Part shown: positions 25,033 through 33,741 of the stretch, in pieces
Layout of the letters: the number at the start of each line of letters is the position of its first letter
Position numbering within the stretch: position 1 is the stretch's first letter
DNA from: Virgibacillus sp. MSJ-26
Lineage (GTDB): Bacteria > Bacillota > Bacilli > Bacillales > Amphibacillaceae
Assembly (NCBI RefSeq): GCF_018918075.1
Contig: NZ_JAHLPW010000009.1
Coordinates: 62,001 to 126,000, forward strand
DNA length: 64,000 bases
Direction: 5' to 3'
Made by a program: the position numbers and the translations under genes
The notes under the pieces: model-generated
Told to the model about the DNA's origin: nothing
Seen by the model: only the letters and a program-made list of their open reading frames with translations
The model's database searches: none

Positions 25033-25839
25033 ATGTCCCACTCTCATGATCAACACCTTTACGACAATTATCTCAGTCGAGTGAGGCGAGAAAAGAAAAT
25101 TGTTCTCACTTGGCAAATTGTGCTTTTAATTGGTTTCTTTGTTCTGTGGGAAGTTGCCAGCCGACTGTTTTGGATTGATCCACTCATATTTAGTTCACCG
25201 TCACAAATAATCAATCTACTCATAGATCGTTTTTCACAAGGAAGTATGCTTAATCACGTACAAGTGACTCTTTTTGAAACCATTGTTGGCTTTTTATTAG
25301 GTACAATTTTTGGGATTATCTTTGCATCAACATTGTGGTTCTCCAATCGATTATCAAATGTTATGGACCCATATCTGGTTATTATGAACGCCATGCCAAA
25401 AGTTGCACTAGGGCCAATTATTATTGTCGCTTTAGGACCAGGTTATATTTCCATTATTACCATGGGAGCAATCATCTCAGTAATCATCACTACCATCGTC
25501 GTCTATTCGGCTTTTATAGAAGTCGACCCAAACTACGAAAAAGTCTTAAAAAGTTTCGGAGCTTCGAAATGGCAATGTTTTAAAGAAGCTGTATTCCCCG
25601 CTACTTTACCAGTTATGATTTCTACGTTAAAAGTAAATGTTGGTTTGTCATGGGTTGGAGTCATTGTTGGAGAATTTTTAGTTTCAAAAGAAGGACTTGG
25701 ATACTTGATTGTTTACGGATTCCAAGTATTTGACTTTACACTTGTATTAGCAAGTCTTGTTTTAATCGCCATTTTTGCAGCTATTATGTATAAAGTGGTT
25801 GAAAAGGTTGAAAGTTGGTTAATAAAGCATGCAACTTAA
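25033..25839 (+). CDS. ytlD: ABC transporter permease YtlD
   Basis: A 268-residue permease of the BPD_transp_1 family with about six membrane helices. The first is [23 protein letters not shown], and the EAA loop is recognisable as [24 protein letters not shown]. The family is that of SsuC/TauC/ThiX-type importers. The ATG follows AAAGGAGTTG. It ends the ytlACD operon, and a terminator shared with the convergent Nudix gene follows. Confidence 0.92.
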   Translation: MSHSHDQHLYDNYLSRVRREKKIVLTWQIVLLIGFFVLWEVASRLFWIDPLIFSSPSQIINLLIDRFSQGSMLNHVQVTLFETIVGFLLGTIFGIIFASTLWFSNRLSNVMDPYLVIMNAMPKVALGPIIIVALGPGYISIITMGAIISVIITTIVVYSAFIEVDPNYEKVLKSFGASKWQCFKEAVFPATLPVMISTLKVNVGLSWVGVIVGEFLVSKEGLGYLIVYGFQVFDFTLVLASLVLIAIFAAIMYKVVEKVESWLIKHAT

Positions 25840-25849
25840 ATTAATAAAT

Positions 25850-25881
25850 AAGAGGGATCGTTCGAGGTCGATCCCTTTTAT
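25850..25881. terminator. Bidirectional terminator between ytlD and ytkD
   Basis: A 9-base stem (AGAGGGATCG / CGATCCCTTT) with an 8-base loop, A-rich on the left and T-rich on the right. It overlaps the last codons of the convergent Nudix gene. Confidence 0.8.
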
Positions 25882-26360
25882 TTATGAGCAAGTATTTTGT
25901 TATTTTCAATATATGTCATACTATGCGTTAACACATCGTCTTTCATAATAAAACTATAATGATGTTCACTTTTAACATGAGCTGGAATTTCACTAACTAA
26001 TACCGGTCCATTAGTTTCGTAATATGTTGGTTGGTTCATTAGCTTGCTGATAGTAGCAAAGTACACATTTTTAATAATCGTATCTTTTGCACCTTCAACA
26101 AGATATTGTGCAATATACGTTATGTGTTCTACAATACCACCTGTTTCCTCTTTAACTTCTCGAATGGCAGCTTGTTCTGCTGTTTCTCCTTTTTCAACTT
26201 TTCCACCAGGAAATTCATAACCTCGGCTTTTATGATGGGTTAAAAGCCATTCTCCTTCAAATCGGCAAATAACCAATATATGTTTCGGCGCCTTTGAAAA
26301 AGGGTGATCTGTAAATGAGAGTTTAACATTGTTATTATAGTAATCTGTAAAGTTATACAT
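25878..26360 (-). CDS. ytkD: Nudix hydrolase (YtkD-like nucleoside triphosphatase)
   Basis: A 160-residue Nudix enzyme. The Nudix box reads GGKVEKGETAEQAAIREVKEE followed by TGG, matching GX5EX7REUXEEXGU. The preceding YEFPGG is the usual lead-in and HHKSRGYEF is typical of YtkD. YtkD proteins hydrolyse oxidised or normal nucleoside triphosphates. The position beside ytlACD is as in B. subtilis. GAGGTAG precedes the ATG. Confidence 0.88.
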   Translation of the reverse strand: MYNFTDYYNNNVKLSFTDHPFSKAPKHILVICRFEGEWLLTHHKSRGYEFPGGKVEKGETAEQAAIREVKEETGGIVEHITYIAQYLVEGAKDTIIKNVYFATISKLMNQPTYYETNGPVLVSEIPAHVKSEHHYSFIMKDDVLTHSMTYIENNKILAHK

Positions 26361-26383
26361 CGTCCAACTACCTCTAAACTTTT

Positions 26384-26932
26384 TTATAAATGTTCAATCT
26401 TTGAGATTTTCCAACCATCCTCTTCATAGATGAAGTCGTATTGAATGGTGTATGTTCCATCTAAATCTGTTTTATTTTCTTGGATCACTCTTGCAGATTT
26501 ATTAGAAGATATTATATCATAATCATTATCTGGATTAAACCATGGTGGCGTTTCGGTTGGAATAATATATAATCCATCTTCTGTCTCGTTAAAATAGAAT
26601 TCTACATAAGGCTCAGCTGACTCATGTGTTGATATATTTTCAAATTCATCAAGCAATTCGTCTTTTGTCTCATATTGAATAACTTTGTAATCATCATCTA
26701 TATCTTGTAAAATAACATTCATAAATTCATCAGTTAAAGATACAATCTCTTCATGAGTAAGATCAGCACTGGATTTCTTATTTTGTTCTTGATCCGCTAT
26801 CTCCGCTTGTTGTTCGTCCGATTTTTCATAGCCCGCAAACGCAAGGATGGGTTGAATACTGAAAGTTACACATAAACCAATGGTTGCAGGAATACCAATG
26901 TATTTTATCCACTTTTTTATGTATACATTCAT
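26384..26932 (-). CDS. Hypothetical exported protein
   Basis: I do not recognise this 182-residue protein. Residues 1-33 form a signal peptide or anchor (KKWIKYIGIPATIGLCVTF), probably cleaved after ILAFA. The mature part is acidic (about residues 40-182, with EEIVSLTDEFMNVILQDIDD), ends DFIYEEDGWKISKIEHL and lacks cysteines. That ending is common in small secreted NTF2-like or DUF-type proteins, which is only a hint of fold. It lies 23 bases upstream of ytkD on the same strand and may be co-transcribed. Confidence 0.65.
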   Translation of the reverse strand: MNVYIKKWIKYIGIPATIGLCVTFSIQPILAFAGYEKSDEQQAEIADQEQNKKSSADLTHEEIVSLTDEFMNVILQDIDDDYKVIQYETKDELLDEFENISTHESAEPYVEFYFNETEDGLYIIPTETPPWFNPDNDYDIISSNKSARVIQENKTDLDGTYTIQYDFIYEEDGWKISKIEHL

Positions 26933-27048
26933 AATTTTTAGCCCCTCTAATAATTATTATTTATCTATTTATAGTATTCCTTTTAATCCTTTGGACTAAA
27001 CTCCTTTTAGGGCGAAAGATCTAAATAAAAAAGTAAAGAGCAACATTC

Positions 27049-27081
27049 AAAAAAGAATAAGGTATTATGTTATCCTTATTC
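27049..27081 (-). terminator. Rho-independent terminator
   Basis: The stem GAATAAGG / CCTTATTC with an 11-base loop is followed on the minus strand by TTTTTTG. It terminates the gene at 27100-27423. Confidence 0.75.
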
Positions 27082-27099
27082 CTCCTTGCTTGTGATTAT

Positions 27100-27423
27100 T
27101 CACATATGATGATCTCCTAAAACACCCATTTCTTCAATATGTTGTTTTGTGTCCCCATCTCCCAAATTATAAATCATTTGGAAAGCTTCAGTTATGCCTT
27201 GATCATAGGCATCATTTTCACTGTCTTTATGATAAGCCATAATAGGTACATGAGCCCGCATGTAAGCCCCGAAATCAGCATCGTTCATATTATCCATCTT
27301 AGCTCTTAATTGACTAACTTCATCTTCTGTTGCCTGGATTGTAAAATGGTCGTTATTGGCATATTTAATTTGAGATATTTCGGTTGAACTTAAATTAATG
27401 TAATATGTTTTCTTCTCCATCAT
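27100..27423 (-). CDS. Conserved hypothetical protein, 107 residues
   Basis: A small soluble acidic protein that I cannot assign to a named family. The N-terminal part (TYYINLSSTEISQIKYANNDHFTIQ) looks like a short beta region, followed by helices (EDEVSQLRAKMDNMNDADFGAYMRAH) and a His-rich end (MGVLGDHHM). Two ATG codons in a row follow GAGGTGATAA, a convincing translation start. It is monocistronic with its own terminator. The regular composition and good signals support a real gene; the function is unknown. Confidence 0.7.
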   Translation of the reverse strand: MMEKKTYYINLSSTEISQIKYANNDHFTIQATEDEVSQLRAKMDNMNDADFGAYMRAHVPIMAYHKDSENDAYDQGITEAFQMIYNLGDGDTKQHIEEMGVLGDHHM

Positions 27424-27695
27424 TTATCACCTCAAACGTTATCTTTTCCAATAACATGTCAATTCATTCAAGCGGTTTGAACACTTGAAAATACAATATT
27501 AAGAATAAATATTTTTAACTTCAACTTACGCATCTTCGTCTAATTTTTTTCTGACAATACGTTTAAGCGGGTCAACCGAACTATAGATTTCCATTGACCT
27601 ATCTAGATAGCTGTTCATACACAAAATCCATAAACTGCGACATAGTTCGAATGAAGAGTCTTTTCCCCTTCTGTTAAAGTAAGCGATAATTCGAA

Positions 27696-27815
27696 CGCTG
27701 CGGAAAAAACGCTACGCTTTCCGTGGGCGGCTGATGAGCCTCCTCGTGCTACGCACTGCGGGGTCTCATCTAGGCCTCAGCTCCCACGGGAGTCTCCGCG
27801 TTTTTTCCTCCGCTT
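27696..27815 (-). repeat. Bacillaceae dispersed repeat element, copy 1
   Basis: A GC-richer element with ends that can pair (GCGGAAAAAACGC near 27700 against GCGTTTTTTCCTCCGC near 27805), and internal CTTTCCGTGGGC, GAGCCTCCTCG, GCGGGGTCTCAT and CCCACGGGAGTCTC. These phrases recur in non-coding repeats of many Bacillaceae genomes. It is oriented opposite to copy 2 at 27901-28024. Confidence 0.75.
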
Positions 27816-27900
27816 GGATTAGCTTACTTTCACGGCAAACAGACTTTGTAATAGTTAATCTTCTGGACAATGTCTAATTAAAAATCGTAGTGTCTACCCT

Positions 27901-28024
27901 AGCGCAGGCAGAATACGAAGACTCCTATGGGAACAACACGTGTCTGAAGACCCCGCAGCGGTGGTTTTTCCGCGAGGAGGCTGAAGCCGTGCCCATGGAA
28001 AGCGAAGTATTCTGCCGAAGCGAG
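27901..28024 (+). repeat. Bacillaceae dispersed repeat element, copy 2 (inverted relative to copy 1)
   Basis: AGACTCCTATGGGAACAA, GAAGACCCCGCAGCG, GAGGAGGCTGAAGCCGTGCC and GGAAAGCGAAGTATTC line up in order with the reverse complement of copy 1. The two copies are about 85 bases apart, so the whole 27696-28024 could also fold back on itself. An open frame that runs through this copy has no ribosome-binding site. Confidence 0.75.
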
Positions 28025-28442
28025 GTGTACGCACTCTATTTGCTCGGATTAAACGGATCCCCATATTCACTATGTCGTAGTTTATATCAAATGCGCAGTA
28101 ATAAAGATTTTGTGGGCTTGATTATCCAGTTTTCTCAGGGTCAGTTCATCGAGAAGTCAACTGGTGTTTGTATTTTATCTCTATTCCATGATCCCAAGGT
28201 TATATGTTAAAGTCATCCTGCGAAAGTTGGATTATACTAAATTAAATTTTATAAGAAAAATCCCGTAATTGCGTATATTTGACGATAATAGAGTCTTTTT
28301 TATGATATTAGTTTAAAAAAATATAGAGAACACCAGAAAGATGCCTTTATGTGTCAATAGCAATATGAACTTGCGTTTGCTATCTTTCTTATATCATCTT
28401 ATCATTTAAATAGTAAGAGATTTTCGTTAACAAATTGCTATC
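28025..28442. other. Intergenic region without recognised gene
   Basis: About 400 AT-rich bases between the repeat pair and the OpuAC-type gene. I see no reading frame with start signals and no clear riboswitch. The 27424-27695 stretch on the other side of the repeats is likewise empty. Confidence 0.45.
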
Positions 28443-28457
28443 ATGAGGAGAGACAAA

Positions 28458-29441
28458 ATGAGAAAAAGAAACATTATTATTTTTGGAATTTTTCTTTTAA
28501 TCGTACTATTCTTTACTGGATGCAGTTCGGATGCTTCTGCAAAAAAAGAGCCGATTAAATTTGCAGATGCGGGTTGGGAAAGTGCACGATTCCATAATGA
28601 AGTTGCTGGTATTATAATTGAAGAAGGATATGGATATAAAACTGAAGAAGTTACCGGATCCACAGCAGCAATCATGACCGGGATTGAAAATAACGACATC
28701 GATGTACATATGGAAATATGGTCAGAAAACGTAATGGATATTTATGAACCTGGGCTTGAAGAAGGTTACTATATAAAACAATCAGTTAACTTTGACGACA
28801 ACTTTCAAGGTTTATACGTTCCGACATACGTCATAGAAGGTGATCCTGAACGAGGTATCGAGCCTATGGCCCCTGACTTAAAATACATAACGGATCTACC
28901 TGACTACTGGGACTTATTTAAAGATCCAGAAGACGATTCAAAAGGAAGAGTTATCGGATCAATATCAGGTTGGACTGTAGATGAAATATTATTTGATGGA
29001 TTTGAACATTACAATTTAGATGAATCCTATAACTACTTCCGTCCAGGTTCGGAATCAGCCATTAGTATATCTCTTGCTAGTGCCTATGAAAAGGGCGAAC
29101 CATGGATTGGCTATAACTATGAACCAAACTGGGTTATGGGTAAGTATGATATGACACCGATTCTAGAAGAAGATCCCGAGGGACCGCTTCAATCAATTGG
29201 CGCGCAGGACATCGATATTATCACGAATGATAGCCTGCCTGAGCGTGCCCCGGATGTTGTGGAGTTTTTACAGAATTACGAAACATCAAGTGATATCGCA
29301 AACGAGGCACTTGTATTTATTGAAGAAGATGAGGCAACAGCAAATGAGGCAGCCATCAAGTTCTTAAAAGAAAATGAAGACTTATGGACTCAATGGGTCT
29401 CGGATGAGGTCGTTGAAAAAGTCCAAAAAGCCATTAAATAA
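28458..29441 (+). CDS. Orphan OpuAC-type (glycine betaine/choline-like) substrate-binding lipoprotein
   Basis: A 327-residue lipoprotein with lipobox FTGCS near residue 19. The domain is the QAT-family binding fold (OpuAC): KFADAGWESARFHNEVAGIIIEEGYGYKTE, VTGSTAAIMTGIENNDIDVHMEIWSENV, and later VIGSISGWTVDE and GEPWIGYNYEPNWVMGKYD. The Trp and Tyr residues could form the aromatic cage for quaternary amines. I chose the ATG at 28458, 7 bases after GAGGAGAG. No permease or ATPase gene is adjacent, so it must share a transporter encoded elsewhere. The ligand is inferred from the family only. Confidence 0.88.
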   Translation: MRKRNIIIFGIFLLIVLFFTGCSSDASAKKEPIKFADAGWESARFHNEVAGIIIEEGYGYKTEEVTGSTAAIMTGIENNDIDVHMEIWSENVMDIYEPGLEEGYYIKQSVNFDDNFQGLYVPTYVIEGDPERGIEPMAPDLKYITDLPDYWDLFKDPEDDSKGRVIGSISGWTVDEILFDGFEHYNLDESYNYFRPGSESAISISLASAYEKGEPWIGYNYEPNWVMGKYDMTPILEEDPEGPLQSIGAQDIDIITNDSLPERAPDVVEFLQNYETSSDIANEALVFIEEDEATANEAAIKFLKENEDLWTQWVSDEVVEKVQKAIK

Positions 29442-29534
29442 AATATAATATAAAACAGGCAATAAGAACATAGGGAGCAGCATATTGTGAAGCTTGTGTC
29501 TCTTTTCCTACTTATTATATTAGGGGGAAACAAC

Positions 29535-30323
29535 ATGGAGGTAAAAAGAAAACAACAGCTTATGATTGAAAATCTCATTGCAAAGACAACATTTTTAAGC
29601 AAGCAAATGAATGGGGCGACAATTATAGAAAATGATATTATTACCGCTGTAGACAGCGATTTCCCTTCATATAATGCGAATATTATTACGCTGAAGTCCA
29701 ATGAAGCTGAACAAATTGAGGACAGCTTACCAAGCGTCCTATCGACATACACTGAGAAAAATCATCCTAAAAACATATGGAGCTTTGAGGAAAATAAAGA
29801 TGTTAATACAATGCTTGAAAACATTGGATTGAGCGAATATGAAACATCATATATTGCCATGATTGCAAATCTATTTTCAATGAGGCCATCCATGCAGCAT
29901 CATGATGAAATGGACATTCAAAGGATTCAATCTCCTAAAGACATAATAAAATTTGGTGAAATTATTTCAACACTGTATCAAGGAACTCCTGAAGCTAAGG
30001 CAATTCAAAATTATTATTCTAAAGCAGCTAACATTCCTTTATCCAAACAAGAAAATTTTCATTTATACAAAGGTATTTACGAAGGAGAAATTGTCACAAT
30101 CGGCTCTCTTATGATAACTGGTAATACAGCGGGAATTTACGATATGGTTACTTTAGAAAAGATGCGTGGAAAAGGTTTTGCCACTTTTATGATTCAATAT
30201 TTGATCAATCAAGCCAAATCCAGGAATGTAGCTTTTTGTACTCTACAAGCATCGTCAGACGGGGCAAACATTTATAAAAGAGTTGGGTTTGAACCTATTG
30301 GAACATTAAAGGTTTATGAATAA
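29535..30323 (+). CDS. GNAT family N-acetyltransferase
   Basis: A 262-residue protein whose C-terminal third is a GNAT domain. GIYDMVTLEKMRGKGFATFMIQYLINQA contains the R/Q-x-x-G-x-G/A acetyl-CoA loop, and FCTLQASSDGANIYKRVGFEPIGTLKVYE is the usual last strand and helix. The N-terminal 150 residues are less conserved and may bind the acceptor, which is unknown. I chose the ATG at 29535, 6 bases after AGGGGGA. It lies about 90 bases after the OpuAC-type gene on the same strand, so the two may form an operon. Confidence 0.82.
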   Translation: MEVKRKQQLMIENLIAKTTFLSKQMNGATIIENDIITAVDSDFPSYNANIITLKSNEAEQIEDSLPSVLSTYTEKNHPKNIWSFEENKDVNTMLENIGLSEYETSYIAMIANLFSMRPSMQHHDEMDIQRIQSPKDIIKFGEIISTLYQGTPEAKAIQNYYSKAANIPLSKQENFHLYKGIYEGEIVTIGSLMITGNTAGIYDMVTLEKMRGKGFATFMIQYLINQAKSRNVAFCTLQASSDGANIYKRVGFEPIGTLKVYE

Positions 30324-30350
30324 CAACTAATATTTAAAACTGATATTCCT

Positions 30351-30406
30351 AAATAGGCTGGGGCAGTCGTATGATATAAACGCTTATGTCCCTAGCTCTA
30401 TTTTAT
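30351..30406. terminator. Bidirectional terminator between the GNAT gene and menE
   Basis: The arms AAATAGGCTGGGGCA and TGTCCCTAGCTCTATTTT pair with one bulge and a G-U. T- and A-runs lie on both sides of a convergent gene boundary. Confidence 0.75.
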
Positions 30407-30422
30407 TGATTACTTTTATAGG

Positions 30423-31877
30423 TTAAAACAATTCCTTTAATTTATGACGGACAATTTTGTTTGAAGCATTTCGTGGTAGATCTTTAACAAAATAAATGTC
30501 CTTAGGTCTTTTATAAGAGGCTAAATTCTCTTTAGCAAATTGCATAACATCCTCTTTTGATATCGTCGATCCTTCTTTTTTTACTATAAATGCGACCGGA
30601 ACTTCTCCCCATTCATCGTGTTGTATTCCCGTAACCCCGACTTCGCTCACTCCTGGGATTTCCAATAAGTAACTTTCAATTTCAGACGGATAAACATTCT
30701 CACCACCTGAAATAATTAAATCACTACGACGATCTACTACATAAAGAAAGCCTTCTTCATCTAAATAGCCTAAATCTCCTGTTTTGAGCCAATCATTCTG
30801 AGTTGATTTCATATTGGCCTCTTTATTTTTAAAATATCCTTTTGTCACCATTGGTCCCTTGACATAAATTTCGCCTACTTCATTTTGATTTTCTGCTGCT
30901 ATTTTTAACTGGGCCGGTGTTAAAGGCTTCCCTGCTGAACCTAATTTACGTAAAGCATCAGTCGGACTTAAAGTCGCAATTTGCGATGATGTTTCAGTGA
31001 GACCATATGATTGAAAAACTGGGATCGAAGCATCTTTTGCTTGAAGTAAGACAGGTTCAGGTGCAGGCCCTCCTCCTAGAAGCATACAGCGAAATGTATT
31101 AGGATAACGCTTTTCACCAAGATCGTTTAGCAGTCGTTGTAACATAACGGTAACTACAGAGGCAATAGTGACGTCTTTTTCCATAATAGCTTCTTGGAAA
31201 AGATGTCTATCAAATTTTTCCATAACATAAACTGGCATGCCATAAATAGCACTTTTAAGTAGAATTGACAAGCCACCAACATGGAAAAATGGTAGAACGG
31301 CGAGCCATTTGTCTTCATGAGAAAGCCCAAGATTGAGAGCTGATCCAACAGCACTCCACCAATGGTTTCCATACGTATGGATTACCCCTTTAGGAAATCC
31401 AGTCGTACCTGAGGTGTAGATAATAGTGAAGGGATTTGCCAGGTTTATTTCTTCTTGTAGTGGTTGATCTATTTCTCCATATGAATTTACTTCTGTAAAG
31501 CTTTTCATTGTATTAGTCTGTATATGAGTTGCCTTTTCAACTAAAGCATCTAAGTATAATAAAGTGGATATTTCTGCATCATCAATTTGATATTGCAACT
31601 CTCGATTTGTTAATTTTGTATTTAATAAAACGATGACAGCACCTAAATAACTAAGCGCATGTATAGTAATAACCATTGATGAATGATTTGTTGAGAGAAT
31701 ACCCACATGGCTACCTTTAGAAATTCCCAAGTGAGCGAGCTTTTTCGCATAAGATTTACTCTGATCACATAATTCTTTGAAAGTCATTGTCCTGCCATTA
31801 ACCAATTCTATTGCAACCTGATTAGGCTTTAGCTCAGCCTGTTTTGACAACCAATGTGGAATGATAGTTTCCGCCAT
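30423..31877 (-). CDS. menE: o-Succinylbenzoate-CoA ligase MenE
   Basis: The enzyme activates o-succinylbenzoate with ATP and CoA in menaquinone biosynthesis. The 484 residues form an adenylate-forming enzyme: the P-loop-like TIYTSGTTGFPKGV, GYGLTETSSQIATLSP variants (SYGLTETSSQ here), GDLGYLDEEGFLYVVDRRSDLIISGGENVYP and the catalytic Lys region RNASNKIVRHKL. It is the last gene of the men cluster; a terminator lies between menB and menE, so menE may be partly uncoupled. Confidence 0.95.
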   Translation of the reverse strand: MAETIIPHWLSKQAELKPNQVAIELVNGRTMTFKELCDQSKSYAKKLAHLGISKGSHVGILSTNHSSMVITIHALSYLGAVIVLLNTKLTNRELQYQIDDAEISTLLYLDALVEKATHIQTNTMKSFTEVNSYGEIDQPLQEEINLANPFTIIYTSGTTGFPKGVIHTYGNHWWSAVGSALNLGLSHEDKWLAVLPFFHVGGLSILLKSAIYGMPVYVMEKFDRHLFQEAIMEKDVTIASVVTVMLQRLLNDLGEKRYPNTFRCMLLGGGPAPEPVLLQAKDASIPVFQSYGLTETSSQIATLSPTDALRKLGSAGKPLTPAQLKIAAENQNEVGEIYVKGPMVTKGYFKNKEANMKSTQNDWLKTGDLGYLDEEGFLYVVDRRSDLIISGGENVYPSEIESYLLEIPGVSEVGVTGIQHDEWGEVPVAFIVKKEGSTISKEDVMQFAKENLASYKRPKDIYFVKDLPRNASNKIVRHKLKELF

Positions 31878-31990
31878 ATAAACGCCTCCTCTTTTAAAAA
31901 TATTTACTGGAAAACACTAATACACTCATTGAAAAGCTGAATAGAATCAAATCTATGTATATTATAGGTCAAAAACATGAATCATAGGTA

Positions 31991-32038
31991 GCAAAAATAA
32001 CCGAACAATGACAATTGACATTAGCTCATTGTTCGGTC
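31991..32038 (-). terminator. Terminator between menB and menE
   Basis: A perfect 10-base stem (CCGAACAATG / CATTGTTCGG) with a 16-base loop is followed on the minus strand by TTATTTTTG. It lies about 45 bases after menB and about 115 bases before menE. Confidence 0.7.
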
Positions 32039-32078
32039 TTTATTAATTATATACTAAAATCCGATTTCTAATATCTGA

Positions 32079-32897
32079 TTAAGGAAAACGTGGGAACTGA
32101 TCGAAGTCTGGCTTTCTTTTTTCTTTAAATGCATCACGACCTTCTTTAGCTTCTTCAGTTGTGTAATAAAGAAGAGTTGCATCCCCGCCCATTTGCTGCA
32201 GTCCAGCCAAACCATCTGTCGCTGCGTTGAAAGATGCTTTTAAAAACCTCAGTGCAGTTGGTGATTTTTCAAGAATTTCAGAGCACCATTGTAGTGTTTC
32301 TTCTTCTAGTTTATCAAGTGGAACGACCTTATTGACCATGCCCATCTCGTATGCTTCTTCTGCATTATATTGACGGCAGAGGTACCAGATTTCGCGAGCA
32401 CGTTTTTGCCCTACCATTTCTGCAAGTAATCCTGCTCCATAACCAGCATCAAAGCTGCCCACTTTTGGTCCTGTTTGTCCAAAAATAGCGTTATCTGCTG
32501 CAATGGTTAAGTCACAGACGATATGAAGAACATGTCCACCGCCAATTGCGTATCCAGAAACCATGGCAATGACCGGCTTTGGAATCGTTCTGATCAAGCG
32601 CTGTAAATCTAAAACATTTAGGCGTGGCACTTGGTCATCGCCAACATAGCCACCATGTCCACGGACTGATTGGTCGCCACCAGAGCAGAACGCTTTTTCT
32701 CCCGCTCCTGCAAGTAAAATAACACCAATTGAAGAATCATCTCTTGCATCTGCAAAGGCATCAATCATTTCGTTAACGGTTAATGGTGTAAAGGCATTTC
32801 TCTTTTCAGGTCGATTAATTGTAACTTTCGCAATACCGTTATATTTTTCATAGATTATTTCCTGGTAATCTCTTGCTTTCTCCCATGTTACTGTCAT
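32079..32897 (-). CDS. menB: 1,4-Dihydroxy-2-naphthoyl-CoA synthase MenB
   Basis: A crotonase-family enzyme of 272 residues that closes the naphthoate ring. [61 protein letters not shown] and [17 protein letters not shown] are the MenB hallmarks, and the C-terminal [10 protein letters not shown] is typical. The ATG follows AGGAGG. It lies in order menF-menD-menH-menB-menE as in B. subtilis. Confidence 0.97.
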   Translation of the reverse strand: MTVTWEKARDYQEIIYEKYNGIAKVTINRPEKRNAFTPLTVNEMIDAFADARDDSSIGVILLAGAGEKAFCSGGDQSVRGHGGYVGDDQVPRLNVLDLQRLIRTIPKPVIAMVSGYAIGGGHVLHIVCDLTIAADNAIFGQTGPKVGSFDAGYGAGLLAEMVGQKRAREIWYLCRQYNAEEAYEMGMVNKVVPLDKLEEETLQWCSEILEKSPTALRFLKASFNAATDGLAGLQQMGGDATLLYYTTEEAKEGRDAFKEKRKPDFDQFPRFP

Positions 32898-32927
32898 GAA
32901 AATCCTCCTATGTAGTGGTAGTTTAAT

Positions 32928-33740
32928 TTAGCAGTTTGATTGTTGGTTTACAATAAACTCTTTTACTATCTTACCAAAAATTCCGGGTTGTTCCACATGA
33001 ATTGCATGGCCTGCGTTAGAAATTATTTGAAATTCATTCCTGGGAAGCAGTTTAGTCATCTGTTCGTTAATTAAAATAAACTTTTCATCTAACTTTCCAG
33101 TGAGCAATAAGACAGGACATTTAAGTTCTGTTAACTGGTTCCACCAACTTGGTTGAGAACCTGTCCCCATGGATCTTAAAGACTCTGCTAATCCTTCAGG
33201 GGACTGTCGAATCCGTTCGTTGCGGATTACTTGCTGAGCATCATACGATAAGTTTTTTTGAGTTTTAAAAAGTGGAATAGATTCCCAGTAATTAACGAAC
33301 GAGATAAGCCCTTCACTTTCAATACGTTTAGCTAACTGATCGTCTTTTTCAATTCGCTTCAAACGTTCCCCTTCAGATTTCAATCCTGGTGACACGCTCT
33401 CTAAAATAAGTGATTCGACCATTTCTGGATAGTACATAGCAAAAGACAGGGCTGTACGACCACCCATGGAATAGCCAAGCAAATGAACAGAAGATAAGTT
33501 TAAATACTCAAATAAAGTCTTCAGTTCTTTTGAGCATTGCTCCATCGACCTCGGTTTGTTTACTCTTGTTCTCCCATGGCCCGGAAGATCAATTAAAATG
33601 AGTTGAAATGAATCTTCCCAACGGTTAATAAAAGGATGCCATGTTTTCATACTTCCTGTAAAACCATGTAACATAACTAAAGGTGTCCCTTGTCCATAAA
33701 TCTCATATGCATACACTGCGTCATTTATTTTAAATTCCAA
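32928..33740 (-). CDS. menH: 2-Succinyl-6-hydroxy-2,4-cyclohexadiene-1-carboxylate synthase MenH
   Basis: An alpha/beta hydrolase of 270 residues that eliminates pyruvate from the MenD product. The oxyanion region is VMLHGFTGSMKTWHPF, the nucleophile elbow is LLGYSMGGRTAL, the acid follows LLLTGKLDEKF, and the His is in SNAGHAIHVEQP. DLPGHGRT is conserved. The stop codon of menD and the ATG of menH are nearly contiguous, so the genes are translated together. Confidence 0.95.
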   Translation of the reverse strand: MEFKINDAVYAYEIYGQGTPLVMLHGFTGSMKTWHPFINRWEDSFQLILIDLPGHGRTRVNKPRSMEQCSKELKTLFEYLNLSSVHLLGYSMGGRTALSFAMYYPEMVESLILESVSPGLKSEGERLKRIEKDDQLAKRIESEGLISFVNYWESIPLFKTQKNLSYDAQQVIRNERIRQSPEGLAESLRSMGTGSQPSWWNQLTELKCPVLLLTGKLDEKFILINEQMTKLLPRNEFQIISNAGHAIHVEQPGIFGKIVKEFIVNQQSNC

Positions 33741-33741
33741 G

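Noticed and set aside
27890-28210. A 106-codon open frame on the plus strand
   Set aside because: It crosses the Bacillaceae repeat copy 2; frames through this GC-rich element are common artefacts and it has no start signal.
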